Assembly: GCA_949825025.1 (NCBI GenBank) | Contig: OX463783.1 | Span: 16,341,628 to 16,405,627, forward strand | DNA length: 64,000 nucleotides | Source of the DNA: Siphlonurus alternatus | Taxonomy: Eukaryota; Arthropoda; Insecta; Ephemeroptera; Siphlonuridae | Direction: 5' to 3' | Part shown: positions 28,301 to 51,935 of the stretch, piece by piece | Position numbering within the stretch: the stretch's first letter is position 1 | Layout of the letters: each line of letters opens with the position of its first letter | Program-made: the position numbers and the translations under genes | The notes under the pieces: model-generated | What the model saw: the letters and a program-made list of their open reading frames with translations, nothing else | Database searches by the model: none | What the model was told of the DNA's origin: nothing

Positions 28301-30859
28301 AGTGCAGCAGACTGCGATCTTGCTCCGCCAGAGAACCCCAGTCGAGGAACTCAAGGCCCTGGAACATGATAAATAACACAAAGGTCAATCACCATAATTA
28401 TGTTCTTTTATTTTTTTCTATAGTTTGACTCACTGTCAGTAAATGGCCTATTTTTATACATCTTCCTTCAATTACCAAACATAATTATTTTATATATATA
28501 AAAAAAAAAAGCAAGGTATGAAGGTACATATCGTCGTTGTAGCGCTCTTTTGACCAATCTAGCTTTATAAGTTATGACTTTTTGACCAATCTAAAATTAT
28601 AAGTTTTGACCTTTTGACCAATCTTTAAAAATTTTGGCAGGGACAAATGTCCAAAATCTCAAAAGTTACAACTTTTTTTTTATTGCGCCATTCGAAAGAG
28701 CGTAAAATTTGCCACAAGATGGCACCACTCGTACAAGAAATTAAGAAAATAATTGATTGGACAAAAGGTCGTAACTTATAAAAAGAGATTGGTCAGAAGG
28801 TCAAAACTTATAATTTTAGATTGGTCAAAAAGTCAAAACTTATAAAGCTAGATTGGTCAAAAGAGCGCTACAACGACGATATGTCGCTGATGTTGGAACA
28901 CATTTAGAACTTCCATAAGACCAATTGGGCAGCGTTTTTATGCATTTTGTATAAAGATATATTAATTTTGTTCTTCTGATCAATAAATATTTATATTATT
29001 ATTATTATGAAGACCGCAAGTATTAGCATTATTTTGTTTGTTCTCAGACACATGGTATTCTCATCACCTCATTAGAGCAAGTGAGGTGTGAATGTTTGTT
29101 ATTATCGTTTAAAAATCACATGGGAAAAAAAATGATTGGGCAGTGCAGCTTTTATATTTATTTATATACTGCAGTATGTTGCAACTATGCATACCAGTAT
29201 CTCAAAAATTGCCACCGATCGAGTATCCTTTAACATTAAGTGATGCAATATAAAAAATAATTTCATTAAGTTAGAACCCAACAGCAAAAATCAAGGAAAT
29301 TAAGGGCAATGGGTGTAGCACCGGTAGTTGGCAACACTGACGTATCTTCACCATTTTAATTTTTGATCATTGCTCCTCGGAGTAATTTTTAAGGGGCATT
29401 TCCATGGAGCGTGGAAAGCGAGAAAATCGCGTGCCATAGCCAATCAGAGGCTCGGAATTTCCTCGCCTTGCGGGGAGCGTTTTTTTGCCAACATGGCTAC
29501 CATACGAGATTGAAGCAAGTGCGCTTTTCTTGCGCCGCCAAGCCCCACTCGACATCGCTCCATGGAAATGCCCCTTTATGCTAGAGCTAAGCTGATTGCT
29601 GTAGTATCAAGATAATTAGTAGCCCAAGTGCACGATTTGGCTAAATAAAGCCTGATTTAAAGAAAAGTATTTTTTAGTATTTTTTTAAATTTACATGCAT
29701 TTTTCTAAAATATAAAAAAATACTTTTCTTTAAATCAGGCTTTATTTAGCCAAATTGTGCACTTGGGCTACAAATTATCTTGATACTACAGCAATCAGCT
29801 TAGCTCTAGCATAAAAATTACTCCGAGGAGCAATGATCAAAAATTAACATGGTGAAGATACGTCAGTGTTGCCAACTACCGGTGCTACACCCAATGCCCT
29901 TAATGGTTTTATGTCTGTGTGAACTCTGATCAGGCACAGATCCAAGGGGGAGGTTTGATGGAGGTGATCGCCCCTCCCAAAATACATTGAAGGTGTTACC
30001 CCCCCCCTTTAACTCCAAATTTTAACATGGCGGGATGCCCCCCCCCCCCCCCCCAGTGCCACGAGCTGGATCTGACTCCAATATCATAATCATTATGAAA
30101 AAGATCACTAAAAAAGTTGAAATTAATTAGATAAACACATTATGCATACAATATGCATAATATATTATCATTATTGCCAAAATCATATAGTACCAACAAG
30201 AACATAATTACTGTATAATACACCGGTTACTGAACTAATATGCATAGTTATTAGTTAAGCATACTTTAATTTATTTCCACTCCTGCAACTTGCTCAGTGT
30301 GTTGCTAAGCGGTATACAGTATATAATTAAGTATGCATAAATGATAATTAAATCCTGACCCTTCTCATTATGAACTGACTTGTGTCAAGCTTAGACATCA
30401 GAAATATTAATCCAATCAAAACAATATTATTTATCAGAGAAAATTCATGCCTATAACATAAACTAATTGGTTGATAGATTTAAAAAAAAAAAAATGTTTG
30501 TGTCACGGCCTATGGGCATGTTGTTGCACGGGAGGGCAATCGAGATTTATGGTCCAATCTTACGTAATACATATACCAAGAAAACGACCAAGTTAATAAA
30601 ATTATAATTGTTTATCATATAATATTATGTATTAGGTTGAGAAACACAAGTTACTTAATGAAAATACGCGTGGAAAGTTCCAGAAATCACCCACGTGCGT
30701 GAAACTTTACAGGAGGAAGGAGACATCTTGCACCGCAAATGTTAGGCGAGCAAGTCACGACCTAACGAGGTTACACATTCACGAATTCGCTATGATTTAC
30801 ATCAATAAACAATCATTTTTATACATTAAAATATATATTACCTCTGCTAGTGGATCCAT
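7590..30859 (-). CDS. USP10: USP10-type ubiquitin carboxyl-terminal hydrolase, 10 exons
   Basis: Deubiquitinating cysteine protease of the USP family. In animals USP10 works in the cytoplasm with G3BP and trims ubiquitin from diverse targets. Exons in coding order: 30859-30842, 28358-28127, 27027-25528, 23856-23649, 16706-16454, 15493-15368, 14641-14477, 10474-10246, 8798-8736, 7804-7590. All joins are GT-AG and keep phase, giving 1002 residues. The Cys box NWCYVNATLQALLACPPFF has its nucleophile near residue 610. The His box GHYITDAYH is near 944, followed by WVRYDDSQV. Middle blocks such as GRQEDAEEFL and LPPVLLLHLKWF match vertebrate USP10 in order. Residues 7-583 are a Pro/Gln-rich, low-complexity N-terminal region in which I see neither the FGDF G3BP-binding motif nor a clear PAM2 motif. 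The start is the first in-frame ATG of an 18-nt coding exon. The gene is transcribed divergently from ARMC9. Confidence 0.93.
8091..8227 (-). repeat. 137-bp USP10-intron repeat, copy 1
   Basis: One of five copies (others 9001, 14725, 15814, 24602), each exactly 137 bp and differing only by a few substitutions. On the USP10 sense strand it begins TACCCCGCTCC and ends CCAGATACAA. It includes GTGTAAGTGAG, resembling a 5' splice site, and CCTTGCAG, resembling a 3' splice site. No terminal inverted repeat or target duplication was found. It may be a SINE-like retroposon with a short A-rich tail. Confidence 0.85.
9001..9137 (-). repeat. 137-bp USP10-intron repeat, copy 2
   Basis: Together with copy 1 this brackets the 63-nt exon at 8736-8798, lying upstream of it in the sense direction. 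Same length and orientation as the other copies. In the plus reading it has CATCTCAC where most copies have CAGCTCAC. Confidence 0.85.
11162..11541. mobile_element. TTAA hairpin MITE, family B (right end eroded)
   Basis: The left end is TTAAGGGTAAGGTAACACG followed by AACAATTGATTGTTG, and the right arm mirrors it. The last ~17 bp of the right terminus have been lost (TTCGTGTTCAAATTAC). The arms include GATTAACATGTAAACCTTAGC and its complement, and the centre contains CTCCATGGGAAAGCCC. It lies in a USP10 intron. Confidence 0.75.
11890..12040. mobile_element. hAT-type MITE with 8-bp target duplication
   Basis: Ends CAGGTGCGGATCCAG and CGCGCCTG, flanked by the identical 8-mer GAAGGCAT at 11882-11889 and 12041-12048. 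The interior has G-rich runs. Related copies lie at 40580-40744 and 54653-54821. CAG-type termini plus an 8-bp duplication are the hAT signature. Confidence 0.85.
13798..14175. mobile_element. TTAA hairpin MITE, family C (copy 1)
   Basis: TTAA-bounded palindrome with termini GGTAGAGATAA. The second arm carries CAGCTGACCGGCGTTATCT. The core resembles family B (GATTAACATGTAAAC; centre CTCCATGGGAAAACCC), but the termini differ. It lies in the intron between USP10 exons 10246-10474 and 14477-14641. Confidence 0.8.
14725..14861 (-). repeat. 137-bp USP10-intron repeat, copy 3
   Basis: Lies 83 bp before the acceptor of the exon at 14477-14641 in the sense direction. Same length and orientation as the other four; it differs from them by G to T in the plus-strand segment GCCCATCCTC. 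Confidence 0.85.
15814..15950 (-). repeat. 137-bp USP10-intron repeat, copy 4
   Basis: The most diverged copy (for example AGAAAGCTGCAAAGAC and CTGATGGCTAC in the plus reading), still exactly 137 bp. It lies about 320 bp before the exon at 15368-15493 in the sense direction. Confidence 0.85.
16835..17227. mobile_element. TTAA hairpin MITE, family B (complete)
   Basis: Both ends are TTAAGGGTAAGATAACACG-type with TTAA duplications. The arms carry AACAATCGATTGTTG and GATTAACATGTAAACCTTAGC, and the centre is GGGCTTTCCCATGGAGAC. A third family member is at 63472-63867. Confidence 0.82.
17302..17412. mobile_element. Small inverted-repeat element
   Basis: About 30-bp arms, ACTACGTTTACATGACGGTG near the left end and CACCGTCATGTAAACGTAGT at the right, with a ~50-bp loop. 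Too short to code. No clear target duplication. Confidence 0.65.
17494..17679. repeat. GC-rich 186-bp repeat, copy 1
   Basis: Starts TTTGTATGTCCCACTACTAG and ends CCACGTGGCGTGT. It matches 27530-27715 with a single substitution seen by eye, in the same orientation, although the flanks beyond agree only loosely (AATTCAAA then .GATGGG or GGTGGC). Its GC content is far above the surrounding intron. It may be a SINE-like element; no family assigned. Confidence 0.8.
17984..18330 (+). mobile_element. Retroelement ORF fragment, antisense in USP10 intron
   Basis: About 95 residues starting near DKKARTAVIVDIAVPLDEN and ending AAILGTANIMRKFLSL with a stop. This resembles the C-terminal module often found downstream of reverse transcriptase in invertebrate retroelement proteins (IDVAVP.D.N ... 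VPVVI ... QK.AILGTA.I.R). A run of ATA repeats precedes it and no RT core is present, so it is a dead 3' fragment rather than a host gene. Confidence 0.7.
18436..19325 (-). mobile_element. Non-LTR retrotransposon 3' end, split by a MITE
   Basis: Reading the minus strand from 19325: VAQKRALRTILRFKKRDSC then LTLPSLYILSCALF match the C-terminal end of jockey/CR1-type reverse transcriptases. A frameshift follows near the HSHRSALLEKSPLY segment, then IYDFLPACIRNIES and EFYSVKMFF. The coding end abuts the hairpin MITE at 18573-18927. Beyond it the element resumes and ends with GAAATAAAATTATTATT, a microsatellite-type LINE tail. It is inactive. Confidence 0.7.
18573..18927. mobile_element. TTAA hairpin MITE, family D (family A core, family C ends)
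   Basis: TTAA-bounded palindrome with GGTAGAGATAAC termini like family C, but the core (GGTATACAAAAACGAGCTAG; centre CATGGAATTTTCATTTTTCC) aligns with family A. It is inserted in the 3' end of the retroelement fragment around it. Confidence 0.8.
19722..19867. mobile_element. Short MITE, GTATTACACGATACAATTTT termini (copy 1)
   Basis: Inverted ends AAGCCGGTATTACACGATAC and a slightly diverged complement around GTATCGTGTATAATACAGGC. The inside carries TTCCTTACAAGAAAACTT. A second copy is at 24156-24312 in the next USP10 intron. Confidence 0.7.
19930..23640. other. Large USP10 intron segment without recognised genes
   Basis: Part of the 6.9-kb intron between coding exons 16706 and 23649. I recognise no exon. 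Low-complexity runs (T tract near 20180-20210, ATT repeats near 20345) alternate with GC-richer patches around 19910-20010, 21180-21330 and 21840-22020 that I cannot assign. Short minus-strand frames in those patches resemble nothing I know. Confidence 0.5.
21914..21952. repeat. Short perfect hairpin
   Basis: AAGGTGGGTAAAGGTA and its exact complement TACCTTTACCCACCTT are separated by 7 bases (AACCTTC), a 16-bp perfect stem. Possibly the footprint of a tiny foldback element. Confidence 0.75.
23649..23856 (-). CDS. USP10: USP10 exon with catalytic cysteine
   Basis: The exon begins with the last two bases of the Glu codon, in EYLCKYQLDHRSSALQPRGL, and carries the Cys box LTNRSNWCYVNATLQALLAC. 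It ends TPIIDA plus two bases of a Val codon before the donor GTGAGT at 23648. The order and spacing match the USP10 catalytic domain start. Confidence 0.92.
24156..24312. mobile_element. Short MITE, GTATTACACGATACAATTTT termini (copy 2)
   Basis: Same family as 19722-19867: TGTATTACACGATACAATTT on the left, ACTGTATCAAGTAATACTGG on the right, with the shared inner TTCCTTACAAGAAAACTT. Confidence 0.65.
24602..24738 (-). repeat. 137-bp USP10-intron repeat, copy 5
   Basis: Lies between the Pro/Gln-rich exon (25528) and the Cys-box exon (23856). Same length and orientation as the others, with private changes (GCAGGCTGC and CCCGCGATTAGC in the plus reading). Confidence 0.85.
25528..27027 (-). CDS. 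USP10: USP10 large Pro/Gln-rich exon
   Basis: A single 1500-nt exon covering about residues 84-583. It opens with IPVAAPAVIPAPRGALAPVP and includes GYHQQQQQQQNHQ, tracts rich in His, Met, Tyr and Gln, then acidic and Pro/Thr-rich stretches. It ends DPLLYRLG just before the catalytic domain. The composition suggests an intrinsically disordered region, consistent with the long variable N-termini of USP10 proteins. The frame is phase-compatible with both neighbouring exons. Confidence 0.9.
27530..27715. repeat. GC-rich 186-bp repeat, copy 2
   Basis: Copy of 17494-17679 with one visible change (AGGGCCCAGG against AGGGCTCAGG), in another USP10 intron. The near-identity of the cores contrasts with the diverged flanks. 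Confidence 0.8.
28127..28358 (-). CDS. USP10: USP10 second coding exon
   Basis: Encodes GLEFLDWGSLAEQDRSLLHC then ILFGADTATVAAATPVVNKP and an acidic end around EEHEPPTWEQPQNY. It joins in phase 0 to the six codons of exon 1 (MDPLAE) and in phase 1 to the large exon. The FGAD string lies roughly where vertebrate USP10 has its FGDF motif, but the residues do not fit that motif. Confidence 0.88.
28526..28884. mobile_element. Foldback element with repeated GACCAATCT modules
   Basis: Termini ACATATCGTCGTTGTAGCGC and its complement, then TTTGACCAATCT repeated three times in each arm, mirrored as AGATTGGTCAAA. The middle ~150 bp is not palindromic (contains GCCACAAGATGGCACC). Non-coding, in USP10 intron 1. 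No clear target duplication. Confidence 0.75.
29300..29903. mobile_element. TTAA hairpin element interrupted by a second MITE
   Basis: TTAA-flanked termini GGGCAATGGGTGTAGCACCG (left) and the complement at 29881-29899. The long arms include AATCAGGCTTTATTTAGCC and its mirror. The left arm is interrupted at 29392-29575. Removing that insert and one TTA restores a continuous match to the right arm (AATTTTTATGCTAGAGC). Confidence 0.85.
29392..29575. mobile_element. 184-bp MITE with TTA target duplication, nested
   Basis: Ends AGGGGCATTTCCATGGAGCG and its complement, flanked by TTA at 29389-29391 and 29576-29578. The interior is GC-richer than its surroundings and has no inverted symmetry apart from the ends. 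A 3-bp TTA-type duplication is compatible with a PIF/Harbinger-like origin; that is an inference. Confidence 0.8.
29931..30074. mobile_element. Degenerate hAT-type MITE
   Basis: Ends CAGGCACAGATCCA and TGGATCTG resemble the CAGG.GCGGATCCAG family. The flanking 8-mers ACTCTGAT and ACTCCAAT match at six of eight positions. The interior has C-runs (around 30000-30010 and 30038-30054). Older than the three well-preserved relatives. Confidence 0.5.
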
Positions 30860-31451
30860 GACCACTTTATTAGTTGATTTTTAACATAATTAAAGAAATT
30901 AAAACGTTTTATTCACGTTTACGGACGATAGCCGAGCACATTTTTATTTTTTCTTTAACCGGAAGTACTAATAGCAGACTACATTCAATAAGTAAAAATA
31001 AGAGTGTTATAAGCATGCGCAATTTATTAATTAAGTAACTGCGCAATATTTAACATGCTTTATCAAGATTCTCTTACTCGATCTTGTACGCCCTCTATCA
31101 ATAAAATTTTGAAGTACAAAAATGCTGCATTTGAAAAAAAAATCGAATGATTTTTTTTCCGTACTCAATATTTGAAATAATTTTAACTTTATACTATACA
31201 TGTTATGCATTAATTAAATTAAAAAGTAGCAATTAATTTTATTTGAATAAAATTATTTGCATTACATGACACACCATCAAAAAAAGAGGAAGAGTAAACT
31301 AGAAAACTGTGGTTTAATTTCTCAGTTTCGTTCTCTCCGCTCTCCGGCCCCTAATCAATTTCCATTTATAAACCACGGCAAGTATATAATATACCCCCCA
31401 CCTGCATTCCTTTCTTGTAAATAGACGCGGATCGGTCGCACGTAAAGAATT
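30860..31451. promoter_or_regulatory. Divergent promoter region between USP10 and ARMC9
   Basis: Only ~590 bp separate the two start codons, so transcription of both genes must begin inside it or in unseen upstream exons. An ETS-type ACCGGAAGTA occurs at 30958-30967. I saw no convincing TATA box placed for either gene. The promoter role is inferred from the head-to-head arrangement. Confidence 0.5.
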
Positions 31452-45799
<14,348 letters not shown>

Positions 45800-47812
45800 A
45801 CACAAATTGTACTTTGTTTTTGCTTCAAATATATCTATATAGTATACATACTTCATAGTAAACACTGCAGGAGTATTACTCTGTCTTGTTTGTATGATTG
45901 CCAATATTTTAAGATGTATGCTTCAGCCTCCTTCACTTTAATTTGCTTTTGATCTCCAAAGGTAATATATATAAAATATTACTATAAATAATTAATTAAT
46001 TATAATTTAAAAATCTTGTAATTCAATTATAATTAATTTAAAAAAAATGACTAGAACTGTAACATTATTTTTTATAATCATATTGCCCCTGAAAATGCAG
46101 CCCCATCAATAAAAACACGACTCTGCAGAACTCTTCTATTACATAAATTAATAGAATGTATTATAGTTTGTTAAAGTATTCAAATTTAAAGCCACATGCA
46201 GGATTTATATAGTAGTCAAAATTATGTGATATTTGTTTTACAAAAAATAATTAACAACTGCAGTTAAATTAGTTTTGCTGCCATAACATTTTAATAAAAA
46301 ATAAATATTGCTTTATTTACCTTCATATTTACGCACAGTTTTGGAACTTCAATGAATATTGAATCAAAATAATTTGATTATAGTGTGATACGTATACACA
46401 TATTGATTTATAAAAAAAAAATCTTTTTGTTGCATGTCAAAATACTATTTACAGAGAAGCTATAATATATAGGGGAACTAATTTATTTTACAACATAATA
46501 ATAGAACGAATATTGACAAAAAAAATTAATATTAATTATGACATAATTACCATGATGCAAATAAATTTATATAGTCAGTTTAACAAGGAAAGTTTATATC
46601 CTTTATATATGATGCTATATTTATTATTATTTTGTTATATTAAATTATTAACTACATGCTTTTATAATTGTATAACCATATTATTTATGTATTTTATGTA
46701 TCAGAATCTCAATTAGACGCATGTTTAATTTAATATTCATATATATAGTAGGTAATTATGTAATCATAATATTGCATTGTATTATAAATGTAAGTTTTAA
46801 ATTAATGTAAAATAAAAGTAATAAATCAATATACTTAAGTCTAAAACAATTGCATTAAATTGTTTAATTAATAATCATACTTGTAAGGATAATAATTATA
46901 TAAGTATATAAAATCTCTGCCTCTCTATGCGCATAAAAACATAATAATATACTAATATATTAATTTAATCACGTTTAAGTGATTTTTTTTTCACCATTTT
47001 AGCCAAAAGTGCATGGAATCATTCAATAAATTATATTAATTTTTAAAATTGGAACAAAAAAAAAATATATATATATATTTTGGAATAGAATTTTATATAA
47101 GCTTTAGATTTGAGTTTCTATACTCTAATAACCTTTTTTTTTAGTTTTTGTGTGTCTGCATATTATAATAAAACATTTCTTTCGGTTTTACAAACAAATC
47201 TCAGCTCAGCAATTTTTGTTACTTGACACTGAACTTCGCACTCTGAGTTTGCTATAATTATAGAACGCTCAGGATTCACCTTTATAGCTATACTACGTCT
47301 GATGTATGAATCCCTCCCGGAAACAGAAACAACCAGGTGCATAGACAAGGCAGGAGAGGAAGGATGTACCAAAAACCTTCCACAGACGTCGAAGATTGTA
47401 TATAATATACTCTTCATCCGGCCCCCTCTTCCCACATGCAAACTTTTGAAAAATAACTCGAATAACATTGCGATTATTAGAATTACTTCACCTTTTGTCT
47501 TGGTATTATATACAGGATACCATATATATCTTTTCATTTAAACCTTGAGGGAGTAATGCACTACAATAATTTCACATCAGCGCTGACTTTAGAGAATTTA
47601 TTAACCCTTCCGGTTACGGTACTTCAGAATGCAATGTTGAAACAATTCAGCAGTTACAGAAGTGAAGTCAACTCTGTGAAGTGAAAACATAAGCGGTGAC
47701 ACTTTGCAGACTTTTAATTGGCAATCGGTATAAAGCTTGATAAAAAATTGTGTGTTACTTTCGCTCATTATTCATGGCATAGTTTATTTTTTATTTGTAG
47801 TTATATATAATA
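45800..47812. other. Intergenic region between ARMC9 and the DUF1397-type gene
   Basis: AT-rich. ARMC9 3' UTR probably occupies the first part; AATAAA-like strings occur at about 46107 and 46290. A minus-strand frame at 47163-47537 (124 codons, containing SIAIKVNPERSIIIANSECE) lies in a slightly GC-richer patch. I do not recognise it and found no splice partners. Confidence 0.45.
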
Positions 47813-50800
47813 ATGAGTACTGTTAAATGCGTAGTTCTCATCATAATATGTTATTCAAGTAAGTGCTTAATTAAGTTTAATGGTTATGAATTAATTATAG
47901 AAAATAAGAATAATTAAATTTTTATTATTATTATTTATAATTATTTAGATACCAATGAAAATTTAATATGGTAATTAACATATAATATTCCTAATTAAGA
48001 ACAATAATTAATAAATAAATAGAAACAGTTCAACAAGAGAATAGATAATTTTGACATAATATTATATTATCTAATAATTCTAATATAGTTCAGCGAAGCT
48101 AGTTTATACAAACTATAAGTCATCTCATTGCAAGCACTATAAAATTAAATCTACATTATTAAATATTAATATTTTGACATCGTATCTTAGTTTATATTAA
48201 TAAAATTAATTTAATTATAATTATTTTTACCTTAAATTAATCTCTGTGATTACTGATTATTTATAATTTTAATAACAACGAATTCAAACAAGCATGCATA
48301 TAATTATATAATATATAATATTAATGCATATAAATTAATAATAATTTTATTTGCTCTCCTAGCTATAATACAAGGAAACTAAAAAAAAATATATATATAT
48401 ATAGTATTAATACAACATCTCTGAAGTTATTTTTTTTATTTTGACGTTAGAGAAAAAAGTCTCGAAAATTATGATATTAATATATATTATTATTTAATTT
48501 AATTGTTTAAGATTACGCGGAGATGACAGCTGTACCAAAAATTCAGGACATTTTGGACCGGATGAACAGCATAGGACTTTCTGATGTTATTACAAACAAT
48601 TTCGATATCGAAAATTTGGATTCACCTTTATTGCAAAAATGTCTTCTCGAGGGAGGTATTGAGGCAGTGCAGCGTGTTGAAGTAAGTACGGTCATTGCCA
48701 ATGAAAATATCTGTCATTGAAAATTCCAATATTTATACATTTTATACTCCTATATTAGTTATATTATATAGTACTCTAGAGTCAAGTTGATACGAAGGTA
48801 TGGGTGATGAATTAATTTTTCATCATTAGGATAATTTAAGTTAAAAAATGTACTAATGAAAATATAAAACTTTAATATATAAATTAATAATAACTTTACC
48901 TGCTCAGAAGGTAAAGTAAGAATTTTTTATAACAATTAATATAATATAATTTAATAATAATAAATAGTAAAATACAATATAATATAATCTCTGAAATTAA
49001 TTTTATTTTAACTTACATAATATTCAGAAAAAGGCTTGTAACTAGACACTGATTAAACAGAGTACCAATCATAATTTTACGTTCTATATATATAATATAT
49101 ACTAAAATGAGCTTACGAGAGTTTTAAAATACGTGTATTTTCATATAATATATTTCATTCCATATAGTTATATAGCTTATGGCAAATGTAAAATATTTAT
49201 ATTGAAATATATTCTGAACTCATTTATATAACACCATGCACATTAATAAAATATTAAATTATTAAATAAACATATATTATGTAACTTGTATTTCAGGATT
49301 CAAAAACTGAGTTTGAAATGTGTGTGAAAGCCGATGAGAAGTTCGAGGAATGGTACCAAGATTCTCCCGAAACGCCCACCACAAATAATGGCGCAGAGTT
49401 CTTTGGAGGTCTTTGCAAGTATGTTCTAATATAACATTTTGAATTTAGATTAATGCATACTAATTATAATAATGTATTATTAACTGCCATAGTTCTAATC
49501 CAGAGAAATAACTTTTGGGTTGAACAATATATAGCATTTTTGTAATCCTTAATAGTTTTATATCTTTATATCCAACGATCAAGTAATTTATTTCCGCAGA
49601 ACAATTAAAACATTTTTTTTTAACATGTAATGGAGTATCGACCTCATTTTTTATTGCAGAAATGGATAGAGGGTGCAAAGTTATGCTACCCTGATTTTTT
49701 TTTCAGATTTTTTAGAGCCCTGGAAGTATTTTAAAAAAAATTATTGAAAGTTCTTTTTGTGACGTCACAAGACATCGCTCCTTAAGAATAGGATACGACT
49801 TGCCGCCTTGTGACGTCACAAAAAGGACTTTCAATAATTTTTTAAAAATACTTCCCGGGCTCTAAAAAATCTGAAAAAAATCAGATAACTTTGCACGCTC
49901 TATCCATTTCTGCAATAAAAAAAAATTGAGGTCGATACTTCATTTAAATAGTGGGTCGTTTTGACCCCCTCCCCTTCCCCCATAGGTATAGCGTGTGACA
50001 AAAAAAGTGCTTGGTAATATTAGGGTAATCACCGCTTGCACTTAATTCACACATGATGATATTTCAGGATGATTCCGGTGGAGATTAAGTGCGCCGTGAA
50101 GAGAACAGCTGCTTTAGACGCCTGTTTGACCGAGAGCGAGAGGGTCGAGACTCACGCCTTTCAGAAGTTTGCCCGCATCATGACCGGGACAATGTGCAAG
50201 GAAACTGCAATGATGAAACGTAAGTAACATTGATCATTTGCTCAACTTTCATATTTCGAATATAAATTAATTTAACTTTTTTTTTAAATATTTTTCTAAC
50301 TGTATTCTACAATAAACTACATATATTATATTATAATGGTATGATCCAGGACAGGTATTATTTCAAATTCACATAATTTATTGCTCTAACAGCCTCTAAC
50401 ATATGCAACCTCTTCGGCATCTAAGTAATGCGGGTTGCCAAACCATATAGGAGATAACAAGCATGCGTTAGAATTTTTTAAAGATAGTATGAATTATGGA
50501 AATATTCCATTCTACGTTTTTGTTAGAAATTTTCCAATTAAGATATATGCGGGATAAGGTGGTATAATGGAGAAATGGGGTGGGGAATCACGTATATAAT
50601 CATAACTCATAACATATTAAATGGGGGCCAGCGTTTAAAAAAAGTGTATTAACTGTGTATATAATATGTATAGGCATTTTCTAATACTTTTATATGAGAA
50701 AGATTCGAGATGCATGGCGCGTGGGCTATATATAAGAATATAATATATACTAATATACTATACATATAATATACCATAACTGCATGTAAAAATTCAGAAA

Positions 50801-51821
50801 CACAAAAGCTCCAATTACATATTATATACATGTATATAGCATATATATAGGCGGTTAATGCAAAATTACACCACATACGCACATATATAATATCAAACTG
50901 TATATTTAGAGCATTGACCTCTGCAGAATAAATTTAATGTTAATATAATAAGATTCGATCGCGCTGTTAATTGACGCGATGGCATCATACAGATATATAA
51001 CTTTTAACATCATTTTATATTTCAGGGTTCGCAATGGCCAACAAAGGTCCTTTATGTATTAAATCTCAGCATCCTGGCATGGGGCGTTGTTTCAAGAAAT
51101 ACTTGGGAAAGTACGTTCTTCCAAAGCCAACCCCGTATCAGATGTTCTTCAGTCTGGGAGAATTCGCTAACAACACCGAGCTGAGTCGATTCAACGAGGA
51201 CCTTTGTCTGTGAGTGAAAATAAATTTTAATTTCGGATATTTTTATATACGGTATAAGTTTATGTAATATATACCTCAAAAGTGTCACATGCATGATATC
51301 CAGTTAAATGTTAATGTAGCTTATATATCATATTATTTTGATCTTGAGACAAAAAAAATGTTTTGAAAAATTATAAAAAATTAAATTTAACAGAAAAGAA
51401 TTAATTAATTTAATTGGTTGAATTACAGGTTGCTTTATAAGCTTTAATTATCCCACGTCCCACGAATTTACGTAAAATGCATAAGAAAAAAAAAAAAATG
51501 ATAATTTTTTCTTAAATTTGTTTGCATGAAATTATTATATATATATAGTTTTTTTTCCTTCGATACTAAAATAACAATAAAAAAATTGCACAGAAATTTC
51601 TTGTGTATAGTTATAATTAATGGACATGCATGCATTATTAATTTAATCCCTTTTTTAGGGACATTCACGCGGCGGCCGCTTGCATGGTGCGAAGTGTAGG
51701 AGAAGGATGCGGCGAGGACGCGCATATCGGAGTTGTGTTCTTGCATACGGTTCTCAAAGCAGCTATTGATGCCACGGACTGCCACAAAGTAACCTTCGTC
51801 TCCCATACTATTATGTTGTGA
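47813..51821 (+). CDS. Secreted 27-kDa hemolymph glycoprotein-like (DUF1397) protein
   Basis: Exons 47813-47858, 48512-48681, 49297-49418, 50068-50219, 51026-51209 and 51659-51821 join in phase to 278 residues. Residues 1-18 (MSTVKCVVLIIICYSNYA) look like a signal peptide. The mature part has 12 cysteines, in contexts such as LLQKCLLEGG, TEFEMCVK, VEIKCAVK, GTMCKET, KGPLCIKSQ, MGRCFKKYLG, EDLCLD and EGCGED. This spacing and the helical character fit the 27-kDa hemolymph glycoprotein family known mainly from insects; its biochemical role is unsettled. The 238-260 tail runs through LKAAIDATDCHKV to the stop. A GTAACC just after the final Cys codons could be an alternative donor, but reading through is simpler. 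The family is the main reason to call this an arthropod. Confidence 0.8.
49629..49944. mobile_element. Hairpin element F2 with TGACGTCA in each arm
   Basis: Copy of 44214-44545 in an intron of the DUF1397-type gene. Termini AATGGAGTATCGACCTCA and GAGGTCGATACTTCATT; GTGACGTCAC in both arms around the centre ACATCGCTCCTTAAG. Confidence 0.8.
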
Positions 51822-51935
51822 ACTATATGTTTACCTGAACATATAAATAATATATCATTTTTAATTGTTTTCTTTAAATTTAACATCTCCAAATTGAGAT
51901 TTAATTTATAGCTTTATGTCAATTAAGAGTATATA

